Of a DNA stretch of 64,000 bases, positions 21,325-32,289 are shown piece by piece. The notes under the pieces were generated by a model. The model worked only from the letters and a program-made list of their open reading frames with translations, had not been told where the DNA came from and searched no databases. Within the stretch, counting starts at the first letter, position 1; every line of letters starts with the position of its first letter. Both the position numbers and the translations under genes were made by a program. This DNA comes from Nephrocerus scutellatus (taxonomy: Eukaryota > Arthropoda > Insecta > Diptera > Pipunculidae), in NCBI GenBank assembly GCA_947095585.1, contig OX352763.1:44132010-44196009 (forward strand), read 5' to 3'.

Positions 21325-21572
21325 CTATAATTTTTTATAATTCGCACGCTGAAAGGGGTTCGCACTCTTATAATGCTCGGCTATATGCTTGGCATAGCAT
21401 GGTCGTTAAGGAAAAGGAGGAGTGAAGAGGAGATGTCTATGAGCTTGTGTTTTGAATGCCTGTGGATCATACTGAGGTGGGAAGACAGAGCTTGGCAAAG
21501 CATTCCCCATACGGCTGAAGAACGAATCCCTGAACTTAACTGTACGTCCGATGATATTTGTAAAATTTAACG
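21325..21572 (-). pseudogene. J2 LINE 3' end, fragment
   Basis: Reverse complement matches the C-terminal codons and 3' UTR of the J2 copy at 55320-55560: the stretch around RTTRMWNALPSSVFP, the GCCAAGCATATAGCCGAGCATTATAAG UTR segment, and the GCGTGCGAATTATAAAAAA tail. It is 5'-truncated, as usual for LINEs. Confidence 0.8.
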
Positions 21573-21599
21573 AGGCCACTATATATAAATTCTAGAAAA

Positions 21600-21760
21600 T
21601 TTATGGAAACACAAGAAAAAATATTTGTATTGGAGGCGGCTCCTAACCAAAATGCCCGACCCTTTAAAAATATAGCGGTTTTTGTTATCTTTAAATACTA
21701 AACAGGTGTGCAAAATTTCAGAACGCTACTATAAAAAAAAATTCTAAAAAACAGTTTTCA
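21600..21760 (-). repeat. Rep-C fragment, reverse
   Basis: The reverse complement of 21700-21740 gives TAGTAGCGTTCTGAAATTTTGCACACC, matching the Rep-C core at 20344 and 50605. Adjacent A/T-rich sequence also fits. Confidence 0.4.
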
Positions 21761-21788
21761 ATTTTGACAGCGCGTTCTTCACCGCAAT

Positions 21789-21932
21789 GCTAGCCACATA
21801 TTGAGCGCAGCACAGCCTGGGCATACTTAATGACACATTTTTACATCTTGCGGCAATTTAGCTTAGCATTGTGTGCTCTAAAAACCTCTGCTACTCTATG
21901 CTGTGCTAGGCTGCGCTCAGTATGCGGCTAGC
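21789..21932. mobile_element. Palindromic MITE
   Basis: GCTAGCCACATATTGAGCGC at the left and its near-perfect complement GCGCTCAGTATGCGGCTAGC at the right give 20-bp terminal inverted repeats with two mismatches around 144 bp in total. The centre is AT-rich. A related palindrome occurs at 44534-44665. No coding capacity and no clear target duplication are seen; the parent transposon is unknown. Confidence 0.65.
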
Positions 21933-22489
21933 CTAATGAAAACAAATTGAAAGAAACCACAGTTGATAGTTGGTTGTTTTTAGAGAAATTTCATCATCCA
22001 GCATGTCTTCTATCATTTTAGCAATTTAATTCAACTGTTTGTAATTATTTTAACACAACAAAAATGAATTTCCCGTGTTTACTGACAGTAATTTTTGACA
22101 CTTGCCTTGTGCTCCTATTTATTACCACTGGCAACAAAAAGTTTTTCTGTTGCGATTCCTTCTCGATTATCACCTTCTTGCAAATAACTCTGTTATCACC
22201 TTCTTGCAAATAACTCTGCTTACTTGCGGATAACCGCAAACTAGTTATCAAAAGGCCACGTGAATAGAAGCCCGTCAAAATTTAATAAAAAAAGATTGTT
22301 TTCTTTATTAATTATCATTTTTTCAGTATTCTGTTCGAATACTTAATCTCAAGACTGTTCGTACAGATGTTTTGAACACATGCATATGTATAACATTCAC
22401 TTTCTCTGTACATATAAACAAAAGCGAACAGCTTGAAATTTTAGTGCTTTTATTTGTACATTTTGTAAGTAAACTACGGGTTATCTACT
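21933..22489. other. Spacer
   Basis: It contains a 19-bp direct duplication (TATCACCTTCTTGCAAATAA near 22168 and 22194) and otherwise no recognised feature. Confidence 0.4.
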
Positions 22490-22758
22490 ATACTACGAAT
22501 ACCTACTACTACTACTACCTACTACTACTAATACTACTACCTACTACTACTATTACTACTACTACTTCTATTACCTACTACTACTATTACCTACTAATAC
22601 TACTACTACTACCTACTACCTACTACTACTACCTACTACTACTACTACCTACTACTACTACTACCTACTACTACTACTATTACTACTATTACTACTACTA
22701 CTACTTACTACTACTACTACCTACTACTACTACTACTATTACTACTACTACTACTACA

Positions 22759-22796
<38 letters not shown>

Positions 22797-22830
22797 AACT
22801 ACTACAACTACTACTACTACAACTACTATA
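22490..22830 (+). repeat. CTA-triplet microsatellite, about 340 bp
   Basis: A long run of CTA/TAC triplets with CCTA, ATTA and ACAACT interruptions. Interruptions are denser at the left and the right half is purer, suggesting recent slippage growth there. The poly-Tyr/Leu/Thr frame through it is an artefact. Confidence 0.95.
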
Positions 22831-24700
22831 ATGACGAGACAACACAGACTACGTTGTCAACGTAAAAGTCAATCTCTCTTTCACTCCCATTCCTGTCTCT
22901 TTTTGTGGTAGATCTACTTCGATAGTAAGCAGTCAAAATGCCTGGCAACGGCTATAAGTTGTTGCAGGACTGAGGTGAGGCTGTGAATTGAAAACCTTCG
23001 GCGAACATATCTATGTAAGTCCAAACGAAACACCCGTTCAACTTACAACCGATTAACCTCTCCACATAATCACGTGTATCGTGTATCGCTACTAAATATA
23101 TTACAATATATCTATGTATCTACCACTAACTCCTCACATACTCCGTTTTTTAGCGATATTTAGATGCTTACTCAGACTTATTTTTCGTAAAAAATAGAGA
23201 CGATAATAGATTGAAACTTGTGTACGGTCTACGTGCGGTGCGATACATTTTGTTTGTTATTCTTTTATCGTGCGAGCGCCGAGCTGGTTCGACGGTTGGT
23301 TCTCGTATCTCGTTTAGTCGCTTGTGCTTCTACATTTTGGTTGTTTTGTTGCTTGACTCTTTGGGTCGCTCGTTTTGGTTTTGGTTTGTTCTGTATTACT
23401 GTTTATTGGCGGGAGCAACAGGGACGGACAGGGTCGTTGTAAAATTATCGCTGTCGCTGTTTAAATAAGTCTCTTGTGTTGTGATTCTACAAAAGCTCCT
23501 TGTTGTAGTTGTCTGTCGCGGAACATTCTTGTCGTCACGCTGGTTCGCTTGTGTTGTTGCTTGTTGGTTGCAGCAGCCAGAGCAACTTTATTGTTCACTA
23601 TTCACTTGCGGCGTGTTTGTCTGTTTTGTTGTAATATTATGATATGTTTTCCAAAAATTCCATTTGAACACCTTAGTGAGCAACCGTGGGAACAGAGGAG
23701 AGCGTCCGCTGCTATTTTAAAAAAAATTTGCGAAGAGAACGAAAATGAGTTTTAATTTCCTTTCGATTCGTAGTGGAATGCCGTGTCACTGATGACGACG
23801 AGTTGGGTGAGATGAGTAAAATGAGTTAATGTCAACGCAGCAGCGGTGTTATGCAATTCGCCATGTGAAAACGAAAACTGCCAACGAATTCAAATTGGCT
23901 TTGTTTTGTTGATTCATAAAAAATAACGTAATATGTGAGTGAGTGAGTGAGTGTGTAAAATTGTTCAGTAATTAGCTCGACTGGTTCGCCGAGACTCAGC
24001 GCTAGCACAAACGATGGCTGAACAACGACCAAATAACGTACAACAAAAACACATGCGAATACACAGCAGGGGATGGATGCAACAGCAACAGCAGCAGATA
24101 AGAATCAATTGAGCCGTACGACCATACAGGAGCCACTAAAGACTAAACGGAAGAGAAGACGCAAAAACAAACAAATTAAGTTAAAAACTTTGATAAAGAA
24201 GAAGGAAAACTTTCGTTCAAGGCCATTACGCCGCTAGTGTTGTTATTGTGGATGGTTGTTCGAAGAAAAAAAAATCAGTTTGTGCTGGGGAAGCGAATGC
24301 CAAGGCGGATACTCGTGTTCGTTGTTCGTGTGTATGTGTGTGTGTGTGTACGAAACAATTGCGATGCCGTCGACGGCGAGTAAAATTCTCGTAGCTCGTA
24401 CTCGTGTTTATTTCGCAGTCGATTTATGTGTAGTTGTGTTGTCATCGTATCTCGTTGATGAAGTGAGTGGGTGGTAACTGGTGGCTTTACTACGGGCAGC
24501 GAATTCAAAATAAATTGTGCGAAATTTTGCTATATTCTTGCACATCTACTCGTAGTACCTACATCATCTACCACAATGCGGATAATACTCAAACGTACGA
24601 ATAATTCAATAAATCAAAAGGCATACACAGACACATAAAAATATCTACTTATTCGCACAGCCATACGACTGCCGTAACCCGTGCCGTAAGTATTGCAAAT
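22831..24700 (+). other. Longest repeat-poor stretch; possible host 5' exon region
   Basis: From about 23200 to 24700 none of the local families is recognised and base composition is more balanced than the surroundings. It holds features common in dipteran 5' regions: CAG/CAA runs (24075-24098), GT repeats (24328-24348), GTGAGT-type sites (23937, 24461) and CCGTAAGT at 24682, which resembles a splice donor. No long open frame is present; 23211-23468 and 23474-23755 are open but compositionally odd and unrecognised. It could equally be an unrecognised repeat or enhancer-like spacer. Confidence 0.25.
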
Positions 24701-25156
24701 ATATTTTCAACTCCATGAATGAATGAAGGTCATTTGTACGACGGTAGTGTGTTGCGCCGCTCGCTTGTGGATTTTCCGATTTTCTATTTGCCTTTGTTTG
24801 GTCGCACGCAGTATGCAGTGTTGCCTGACTTTGTGGTAGGTGTACTAACAAGTAAAATATTGTAGCAATTTTATTACTGACATTGTTTTATCGTTTAAAT
24901 TTGTACATACGCAGGAGTCGTCGATCTTGTGTTATAAGTTGTGTTGTTAAAGTGGAATTTTGGAAGTCGTAGTTTTTGTGGTTTAATTGTATTTTTTGAA
25001 TAAATATTGTTCAATGGTTAATTCAAAGTTATTGTATCGTTATCACCTACTAAACGACTATTTATGCAGTCCAGAGAAGCTTATTTTTTTATTAAAATCT
25101 GTGTAGGGTTGGTTGCTGCAAAGAAAAATTGTCAAAGTTGTTTAAATAAAACTTAA
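24701..25156. other. Spacer
   Basis: AT-rich with no recognised feature. It ends where the TTATGGGTTGTTTTTTT end (reverse) of a Rep-A element begins. Confidence 0.4.
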
Positions 25157-25680
25157 AAAAAAACAACCCATAAAAATTAAATTAATTAAAAATTTTTCTT
25201 GTTAATTCTCTAATCGGGGATACACACACACACAAACACTGCGTGCTCGTTTTGTGGCAAAATCATCCGCCAAATGACGCAGCGGCAGCGAACAGCGCTT
25301 CTCACAAAGCACAGAGCTCAGACTTTGCCGTGATCTGATGCGATATAGCGATATTTAAAAATTGTATATTGTGGTCCCCAAGGGGCCGATCGCTCCAAAT
25401 TTTTACAAAAAGTGTTTTCCATCGAAAACACACATGTATATAAAATTTGAAGAAAATCGAGTAAAATTTTGTAAAATATTTGTATGTGAGCCCCCCGACC
25501 CCGAGGTCCAAGGGGCCTCAAATTTTAATAGAATGTATTGTCACCGGAAATACACATGTGTGCAAAATTTCAATAAAATCGGGCTATAGGAAGTGGGTTA
25601 AAAATTGATCGCAAGATTCCATGACACACAAACAAACAAACCCACGGGCAAGTGAAGTTAATATAGAGAATTTAAAAATA
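25157..25680 (-). mobile_element. Rep-A element, short complete copy
   Basis: Read on the minus strand it begins TTAAATTCTCTATATTAACTT (25662-25676), continues with a GTGTGTTTGT-rich head and two to three monomers with ACACATGTGT-type cores, then a GC-richer unique part, and ends TAGAGAATTA (25203-25212) before TTTTTATGGGTTGTTTTTTTT. The inverted repeat at both ends and the short array identify a complete, array-poor member of the family. Confidence 0.78.
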
Positions 25681-26285
25681 ACGGACCATCCTTAATTGAT
25701 TCGTTATGCATCTGTGTTTATTTATTGTGCGCTTATGTCATCTGTCAAACTGTTGTTCTGCCAACCTGAATATTGTTTTTTCCTATTTATGGTAGACTGT
25801 TACGTATTTCAATAAAGGTTCTATTTATGGTTGAAAATCTCCGTATTTGTTCGGATTTCTTTTGAAATATGCACCCCTCATAAAAAGAAAAGTATAATAT
25901 CATTTTATTTTATTTCTGCATCGTATTATGTATGTGCTTATAACATAACATGATCTAGAAATACATTTTTCTTTTTTTAAATTAATTAATTATACAATTT
26001 TTCATTAATTTGTGAATAAATGCAATTTTAATTTTCGTCTGGTGAAGTAAAAATTGTCATTCGGGATAACATGAAAATTTTACCTAAGTAACAGGCGAAA
26101 TTTAAAATTGCATTTTTTTCTACAAATCAATGAGATATGTTATGTTATTGTTAAATGTATTTTAAAACAAGTAGATAATGTAAAAAAACCTTGTTTTTCT
26201 GGTACAAACTTTTATATATACATCGAAACATGCCACACAGTCGTTTATTATTTGGTAATAATCGCCAAAATATCAGTTTTTGAGG
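25681..26285. other. AT-rich spacer
   Basis: No gene or repeat recognised; low-complexity A/T sequence. Confidence 0.4.
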
Positions 26286-26338
26286 TCGGGGTTATTTTAA
26301 AGAATTTTCTTTTTTCCACGTTTCACACAAGCCTCAAA
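26286..26338 (+). repeat. Rep-E fragment
   Basis: TTATTTTAAAGAATTTTC followed by CCACGTTTCACACAAG matches 35738-35775 and the reverse complement of 60057-60110 (CCTATTTCAAAGAATTTTCC and CACGCTTCACACGCG). Class unknown. Confidence 0.4.
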
Positions 26339-26755
26339 AGCGGAATATCAAAATGGGCCCCTGACATTAAGCCGCTCACAATTTCAACCATCTAGGTCGC
26401 GCGAAAGGTGGTTAAAAAAGACCTCAAAAAACTAGAAAATGGCGCGATTTCAAACCATCAGACGTTTAACACGCAAAACGTGACACGCGTCATACTTGGA
26501 ATATAATTAATATAATATAAATTAATAAAAAAATTAAAATAAATAAAATTCTTAAAATGTTTTCTATTAAATATTTATATATATAAATGTTTAATTTTTT
26601 TATTAATTATTTATATGTATAAATATTATATTTAAATAAAATTAATTATATAATAATTTAATGAAACATTTATTATTTATATAATTCTATTTTGGACTTA
26701 GATACTCACAAAACTTCAACTCTCTAGGACGTGTGGAAGTTGGTTAAAAAGGACC
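26339..26755. other. Very AT-rich spacer
   Basis: 26500-26690 is almost only A and T with TATATA runs. No feature recognised. Confidence 0.4.
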
Positions 26756-26942
26756 TTATAGAAAAAAAAATTTATATGGGAGCCCCTCGGCCCTTGGGCT
26801 AAGTAACTTTCAAGTTTTAGTTTTAATTTAAACACATGTGTGAATAATATCGAGCTTTAAGAAGTTAGTTAAAAATTGAACACAAGATTCCACCACAAGC
26901 CACAAACACACGCACACGCAAAGTTAATACAGAGAATTTAAA
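26756..26942 (-). mobile_element. Rep-A 5' end fragment
   Basis: On the minus strand it starts TTTTAAATTCTCTGTATTAACTT (end near 26942), then the GTGTGTTTGTGG head and one monomer with ACACATGTGT, ending in GGGGCTCCCATATAAATTTTTTT. The 3' part is missing. Confidence 0.75.
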
Positions 26943-28300
26943 ACAGAGAAATTAAAAAAAACACGTTTTCTTGAAGTTTCAGGCGATATGAATTCCGATT
27001 TCACAGATTCGTTCGCTGAAATGAACTTTAGAATAAGACGGAGAAATTATTAGCTTTAACTCAAAGGAACCTCTGAAGTAACAAAAAAAATAAAAAAAAA
27101 AACATAAACAAAATCAGTTGTGCAGTGTAGGTTACCTTCGACAATTCGACACTGTACCGTCAATGATTTCTGGTACCTTAAATACAAACTAGCCAACAAT
27201 TGAGTTGATGCATGAAGGAATCTATATATAGAGCCATCAATGTGGGTTTATGAGCACAATATTCTAGTTTGTGGTTACTCGGGTATGAACTCAATTCCAC
27301 CCACCACAACACTTTCCTTCTTCTATCAAAATATTGCCAAGCCCACTTGTAACACTTGAAGCGTGCGCTAATTATATAAAAAACCTACATATTATTTAAC
27401 ATTTCTTGTGTTAAAAAATTGTAAGATGAAGGATCTTAGGTTATTGCAGGAAATATGTCCAAAGAAAAGTTAATTACGTTAATCTGTTATTACGTTAGTT
27501 TGAGTTAATGCGTCGTTTCGCAAACTGGGCTAAATAAATCATATGCTGTGGTAGGCGGCGGTGATGATCCTATCATTCTTGTACGTTGTACTGCAAAAAG
27601 CCATTAGTAAGCACCGTCATCAACGGCAATTGCCAACTTGTCAACCTGTAGGACAAACCCAAATGCAAATTAGATTCGTTATAATATATATGTAATTAAT
27701 TTCAATAAATACTTCATTGACATCGGATTTTATGCTGACAACAAATGTGTGAGCGAGTGAATTTCATCAGACGTTAAACGTTGTGCAACAAAAACAACAA
27801 AAGAATATACGTTTGTTCGTTCTAGATGCAAAAAAATGGTTGCAAAATTCTATGAATTTCAGATCATCGATCCCATTTTTATGTCACATGTAGCTTCACT
27901 TCCACCTGCTCCGCATATACCTGTACGAGTATTCAAACATTTAAAGTTTTTCAGTACATAATATAGTTAACAATAATTTTGCTCACTCACACCATCATCA
28001 ACTTAGTGACTTATTGTTTTTCAGGCTAAATTTACTGTTTGTAAATCATGTGTTGAATTTGTATGTAATTCAATGTTGCCGGTTTGTTCATAATCTTGGG
28101 TAAAATAATGGCAAATACAAATTTAGTTTTATTTTGCGTCAACTGAATAGGTACTTGATCAATAAATTGTTTAAGAAAATTTCGAGGATATTGACATATC
28201 TAATAAAAAAAAATTCAACTTCGATGGATTTGGCGGCTTGAACTACTACTCGCGCAATTTAAGATGAGTATGTTTATAAAATTTGTTTTACCTTCTCAGT
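26943..28300. other. Spacer with a J2 tail remnant
   Basis: CTTGAAGCGTGCGCTAATTATATAAAAAA at 27355-27384 matches the J2 3' tail (55527 on) and is probably a severely truncated LINE. The rest shows no recognised gene or repeat. Confidence 0.4.
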
Positions 28301-28304
28301 TCAG

Positions 28305-28812
28305 TTGAAGCGGAGTGTACATATATTTAAAATTGTGACGCGCTGTAAACTAAGCGAGCAGAGAATCCAACATAGTTTTCTCAATGAGGAACACGTAATA
28401 CATAACAGCATAGAAACAGGCAGGCATACTCGCACGGCTAAGACTCTTCAAAGCAAGTCATTCCGAACTTTAAGGCGCGTTCGAAAGGAAAGCCTTCCAT
28501 AAAATTGTTTGCCTGTAGCTGGCCCGTATGTGAGAAAGGACAACGGGATCTACTAGCATTACATGTAACAAAATTAGTTCGTTAAACAAAAGTAAAGAGA
28601 AAGTCCTTTGTTGGAGGATTTATGGGACAATATATTGGTATAGCGGGGCAGGCCAAACGATGGCATACGACAGGACGCCTAGAAATTAGGGATACCAAAC
28701 TGGATACCATCGGTTCGAAATCAGGGTCGGTGAAGACATAAGTCGCGGTTGGTCAGAAACGGACCGCCGTAGTAGAGGCAAAAATTATAATGAAAGTTGA
28801 AAGTTAAACAAT
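28305..28812 (+). pseudogene. RTE-type LINE 3' remnant
   Basis: Scattered pieces line up with the RTE at 17970-18480: CGGCTAAGACTCTTCAAAGCAAG (compare GTCAAGACTCTTCAAATCCAG), GCGTTCGAAAGGAAAG, GCCCGTATGTGAGAAAGGAC, GCAGGCCAAACGATGGC, and the end TAGGGATACCAAACTGGATACCATCGGTTCGAAATxAGG. Frames are destroyed. It is the most decayed RTE copy of useful length in the window. Confidence 0.65.
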
Positions 28813-28924
28813 AAAAAAGTTTATTGACTGTGAAATGAGAAAAAGCTTGTTTTTCTTATGTGCGTGTGAGGCATTCATGGATAAGATGGGTGTTATAGGC
28901 AGCAGTTCTTCAAATGTATATTAA

Positions 28925-29115
28925 ACGAATGTGGCAACAGCCCGTTTTACTAATAAATGGGACCCCTAACTTGTATTAATGTTAATTGTCTTACAATTAT
29001 TATTCGAAAATTATTTGAAAATAATTTGGGAATTACTGAAAGTCTTGCATCCATTACGGAAGTTTGAGAATCACTGAAAGAGTTGCTGCCATTATGGTTT
29101 ATGTCTCTGATAATA
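28925..29115 (+). repeat. Rep-B copy
   Basis: It runs from ACAGCCCGTT through ATTGTCTTACAA and TTTGAGAATCACTGAAAGAG to GTTGCTGCCATTATGGTTTATG. The same order appears at 63195-63384 (plus) and in reverse at 52640-52788. No reading frame is shared. Two of three copies lie directly beside a SINE. Confidence 0.6.
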
Positions 29116-29204
29116 GTTTGTGCATCACCTAATTTCATGACCGTTTTAGTAGCACAATGTGCGTGGGTGCTTGAGTGACAAATGCTATTAGTATAAAGAT
29201 TAAT

Positions 29205-29487
29205 AATATAATATTCGACGCGACAGACCGTTGCGATCCAAGGCCTTGCTTCTCGCGACCATTTGTGTTGTGCATGTATATTTTTGGACACAAATGGAAG
29301 GGACCTACAATTTAAGGCCTGTTCCGAACGGCAAAATGAGAAGCTTTCAGTGATACTCTGGGAACGTTTGTCACACATTCGCGAGAGGTGGGACACCGTG
29401 AATAATACTTTTTGGTGTTGCTGGGATTCGAACCAAGAACCTCCTGCTCAGTAGCCATGCTCTTTTCCACTGAGCCACGGCGCTCAC
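29205..29487 (-). mobile_element. tRNA-derived SINE
   Basis: On the minus strand it begins GAGCGCCGTGGCTCAGTGG (A box) with GGTTCGAATCCCAGC (B box) about 45 bp downstream. The body has TTCACGGTGTCCCACCTCTCGCGAATG-type sequence and ends at GGTCTGTCGCGTCGAATATTAT. It matches the intact copy at 45527-45818 throughout. RNA polymerase III would transcribe it from the internal boxes. Confidence 0.85.
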
Positions 29488-29798
29488 AGAATAAAAATTA
29501 TTGTATACCTACATATTATGTGCTTTTTTATAAAGTTGAATTACGAAACTTTATACAAAAACACACAATATATATACAAGAATTTGTATGCTAATAGCAC
29601 GTGTCAATTCTGCACGCACGCACCATTGTGCTTCTAAAATTCTTCTAAATCTAATTTTTTTTTTCACAAGACAAATACTAATAATAATTGATTGATCTAG
29701 GTAGCTCTTGGTCATAATCCAAACGAATTAAGGGGGCTGTTATATTTACGGAACCTATATATATTTAGATTTCACAAAGCTCAATTCATGGATACATA
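29488..29798. other. Spacer
   Basis: No feature recognised up to the TA before the mariner (29797-29798). Confidence 0.4.
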
Positions 29799-31045
29799 CG
29801 AGGGGTGCCGTAAAATTTTTAGTTAAAGTAATAAAAAATAAAAATTTTTCATCAAACATTGCTTTATTGCTTTTCAAAATGTTCGCCTTTAAAATCGATA
29901 CACTTTTGCATACACTCAAACCATTTATCGAAACACTTTTTCCAGTCCGAAGATGATAGCTCCAAAACATGGTTTTTGAACGCTTCAACCGTTTCTTCAG
30001 ACGATAAAAATCGTTGTCTACGCATTTTATCTTTGATTGTTGGAAAGAGAAAGAAGTCTTTGTGTGCCAAGTCGGGGCTGTAAGGTGGATGACCCATCAA
30101 GTCGATCGTTTGAGTGCTCAAATACACGCTTGTTTGATCTGATGTGTGTGAGCTCACATTATCGTGATGCAAAACGATTCGTCGTTTTGGGTTGTTTTCT
30201 CTCACTTTCTTGAATACCTTAGGCAAATAAATGATCGTATACCAAGCTGAATTGACTTTAACTTTCAAGAGTCAAGTTTTCGTGAAGAAACACACCCATT
30301 TGGTTCCCAACGCTCCGAGCTCTCACAACTTTTGTTGGATTTTCTTCGAATTGAAAGACCACCGTCAATTGCCCTTTTCTTTCCGGCTTATACGCAAATA
30401 TCCATGACTCGTCACCAGTCACGATCTTGTATACGTTTTTGGAAGTACCTTCAACGAATTTTTCAAGCATTTGGCGACACCAATCGACACGAACCTTTTT
30501 TGTGCGTCTGTCAAAAAATGTGGAATCCAACGTGCACATAGCTTCCGCAACTTTAAATGTTCATGTAAGATCGTATATACGCTGGTATTACTAATGTCCC
30601 GATAAGTCACATAACGATCCTCTGCAATCAGTTTTCTTACAGAATCAATGTTTTCTGGCTCAACAGCTGTTTTTGGACAACCTTTACGAGGCTCGTCTTT
30701 GAGTGAACGTCGTTCGCGTTTAAATTCATTGTACCAATTAAAAACACTAGCCATGTATGGTGCTTCGTCGCCAAAAGTCGAATGAAGTGATTCGAAGCAG
30801 TGTTGTTGAGTTAGCCCCTTTCAAAAATCGTAAAAAATCATTACACGAAAATTTTCACGCGATAATTCCATTTTTTCACTGAATTAATTTTTTCAAGTAA
30901 ATAAAAAACAATGTTGCCATGCGAACTGACAGATTACTTTTGAGAAACATTACCTTCAAAAATGTTAAACTTTTTGACTGACATAGACATTTGCACTGGA
31001 AAACACTAGTATTACCATTTTCTAAAATCATTACGGCACCCCTCT
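29799..31045 (-). mobile_element. Mariner element with both ends, 1,247 bp
   Basis: GAGGGGTGCCGTAA at 29800-29813 and its exact complement at 31031-31044 are the inner part of the terminal inverted repeats; the outermost base differs. TA flanks both sides (29797-29798 and 31046-31047), the mariner target duplication. The length is typical of mariner. It carries one frameshifted transposase on the minus strand. Confidence 0.9.
29864..30871 (-). pseudogene. Mariner transposase (DD34D), frameshifted
   Basis: The start ATG is at 30869-30871 (MELSRENFR); a stop follows within about 20 codons. Frames 30419-30754 (helix-turn-helix, WYNEFKRERRSL), 30258-30539 (VTGDESWI, first Asp) and 29864-30268 (HHDN, PPYSPDLAHKD) together cover about 335 residues against a usual 345. 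Exactly 34 residues separate the second and third Asp, so all catalytic residues survive. Inactivation is by one stop and about two frameshifts, indicating a fairly young element. Confidence 0.9.
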
Positions 31046-31288
31046 TACATAAATTATACTGCTGTGCTATCTATCTGAACTTATCAATTCATTCAGCTTT
31101 TCTATGGAATCAAAAACTCATCAACTTACAAACCGTAATTATAGTTTATCTTCAAAACGCAAAAACAGCGATTCGTATGGCTAGCGTACGACTTTAACTA
31201 CAATAACAATAATTACTTTTAATAATGTTTATATACGATATGTATGTACTCGTACGAAGAAATATGTGAGAAATTATATCTATTAGCA
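31046..31288. other. Spacer
   Basis: Flank between the mariner and the tandem duplication; no feature recognised. Confidence 0.35.
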
Positions 31289-31800
31289 ACTACTTTACAC
31301 CCATCATACAGATAGCCATCGAAACAATACGCAAAGTACTCATTAAAATTCCGCTGAGAAATGTGCGCTGTTATTAGATAATAAATAATAAAAATAAATA
31401 TCTGATGTGGAGTACATATATGGGCAACGCTTTGTTACTTATCGCCTTCATAATATGTATTTATTTACTATGAATTAATAGTATTCTATGGAAATATCTA
31501 ATTTACATTAACTGATTACTAATCACAACGATTTATTCCATTTTCGTGTCTTTGGGCTAGTTGCAGGAAAGCAGCGTTTGAAACTTGTATTGGATTCTCG
31601 TTTGCTAATTATACAAATCGAAAACTCTTCAACTATCTCCAAACTTACATGCTGCATAAAGCAGATAAATTCCAACAGTGATTCAATTATTTTGATGATC
31701 GGCAATCGGTAAAACTTAGTAGTTCTACAATAAATTAATACTTATATATATGTTGTATATATATGTTATATACCTGCATGTTGTTGATGTCATGATTTAG

Positions 31801-32035
31801 TTAGTTAAAAATAAAAACAACCAATAAACATTAAGATTTTCCTTGTAAATTCTCTGAACGAAGCTACACATGTGTGCAGAGTTTGAACAAGATCGGTTAA
31901 ATTTTGAAAAAAAAAATGGGACCTTGGGCCCAGATCACTTCCAAATTTTAACAGAAATTGTTGTCGTCGAAGATACACATGTGTGCAAAGATTGAATGAA
32001 ATCGAGCTTTAAGAATTGGATTAAAAATGGATCAC
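31801..32035 (-). mobile_element. Rep-A 3' part (in duplication copy 1)
   Basis: Minus strand ends CAGAGAATTTACAAGGAAAATCTTAATG before GGTTGTTTTTATTT. Two monomers with ACACATGTGT cores (31868, 31976) precede it. The 5' inverted repeat is missing. Homologous to 33367-33605. Confidence 0.75.
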
Positions 32036-32289
32036 AAGTCCGGTTGCCCAGTTTTCGTTTAACCGGTATTTCAGACTAATGTTTGACTATTGAAATATCG
32101 GTAATTTTTTTAATTTTCCGCGGTCGTTTCGGTAAATTTCATATAAGATTTATTTTTGTTTTTAATTCTTTTTTAAAATAAAAAAAATAAAAAAGGTAAA
32201 GCGGAGTTTCTCAACTTAGCTTAAAAGGATTTTAGCTTCATGAAAAACCCCTTTTTTTTAATATACTTTTCCTCCTAAAACTACCCATG

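Noticed and set aside
22372..22911. 179-codon frame rich in Tyr, Leu and Thr
   Set aside because: It is the CTA-triplet microsatellite read in frame; no unique domain flanks it.
23211..23468. Hydrophobic 85-codon frame as a membrane protein gene
   Set aside because: Composition is driven by T/G-rich DNA, overlapping frames are equally open, and no motif is recognised; left as part of the possible 5' region.
28305..28502. Independent 65-codon host gene
   Set aside because: Its second half aligns with decayed RTE sequence.
31523..31705. Conserved 60-codon frame present twice
   Set aside because: Identity with 33085-33267 follows from the recent tandem duplication of the DNA and gives no evidence of coding selection.
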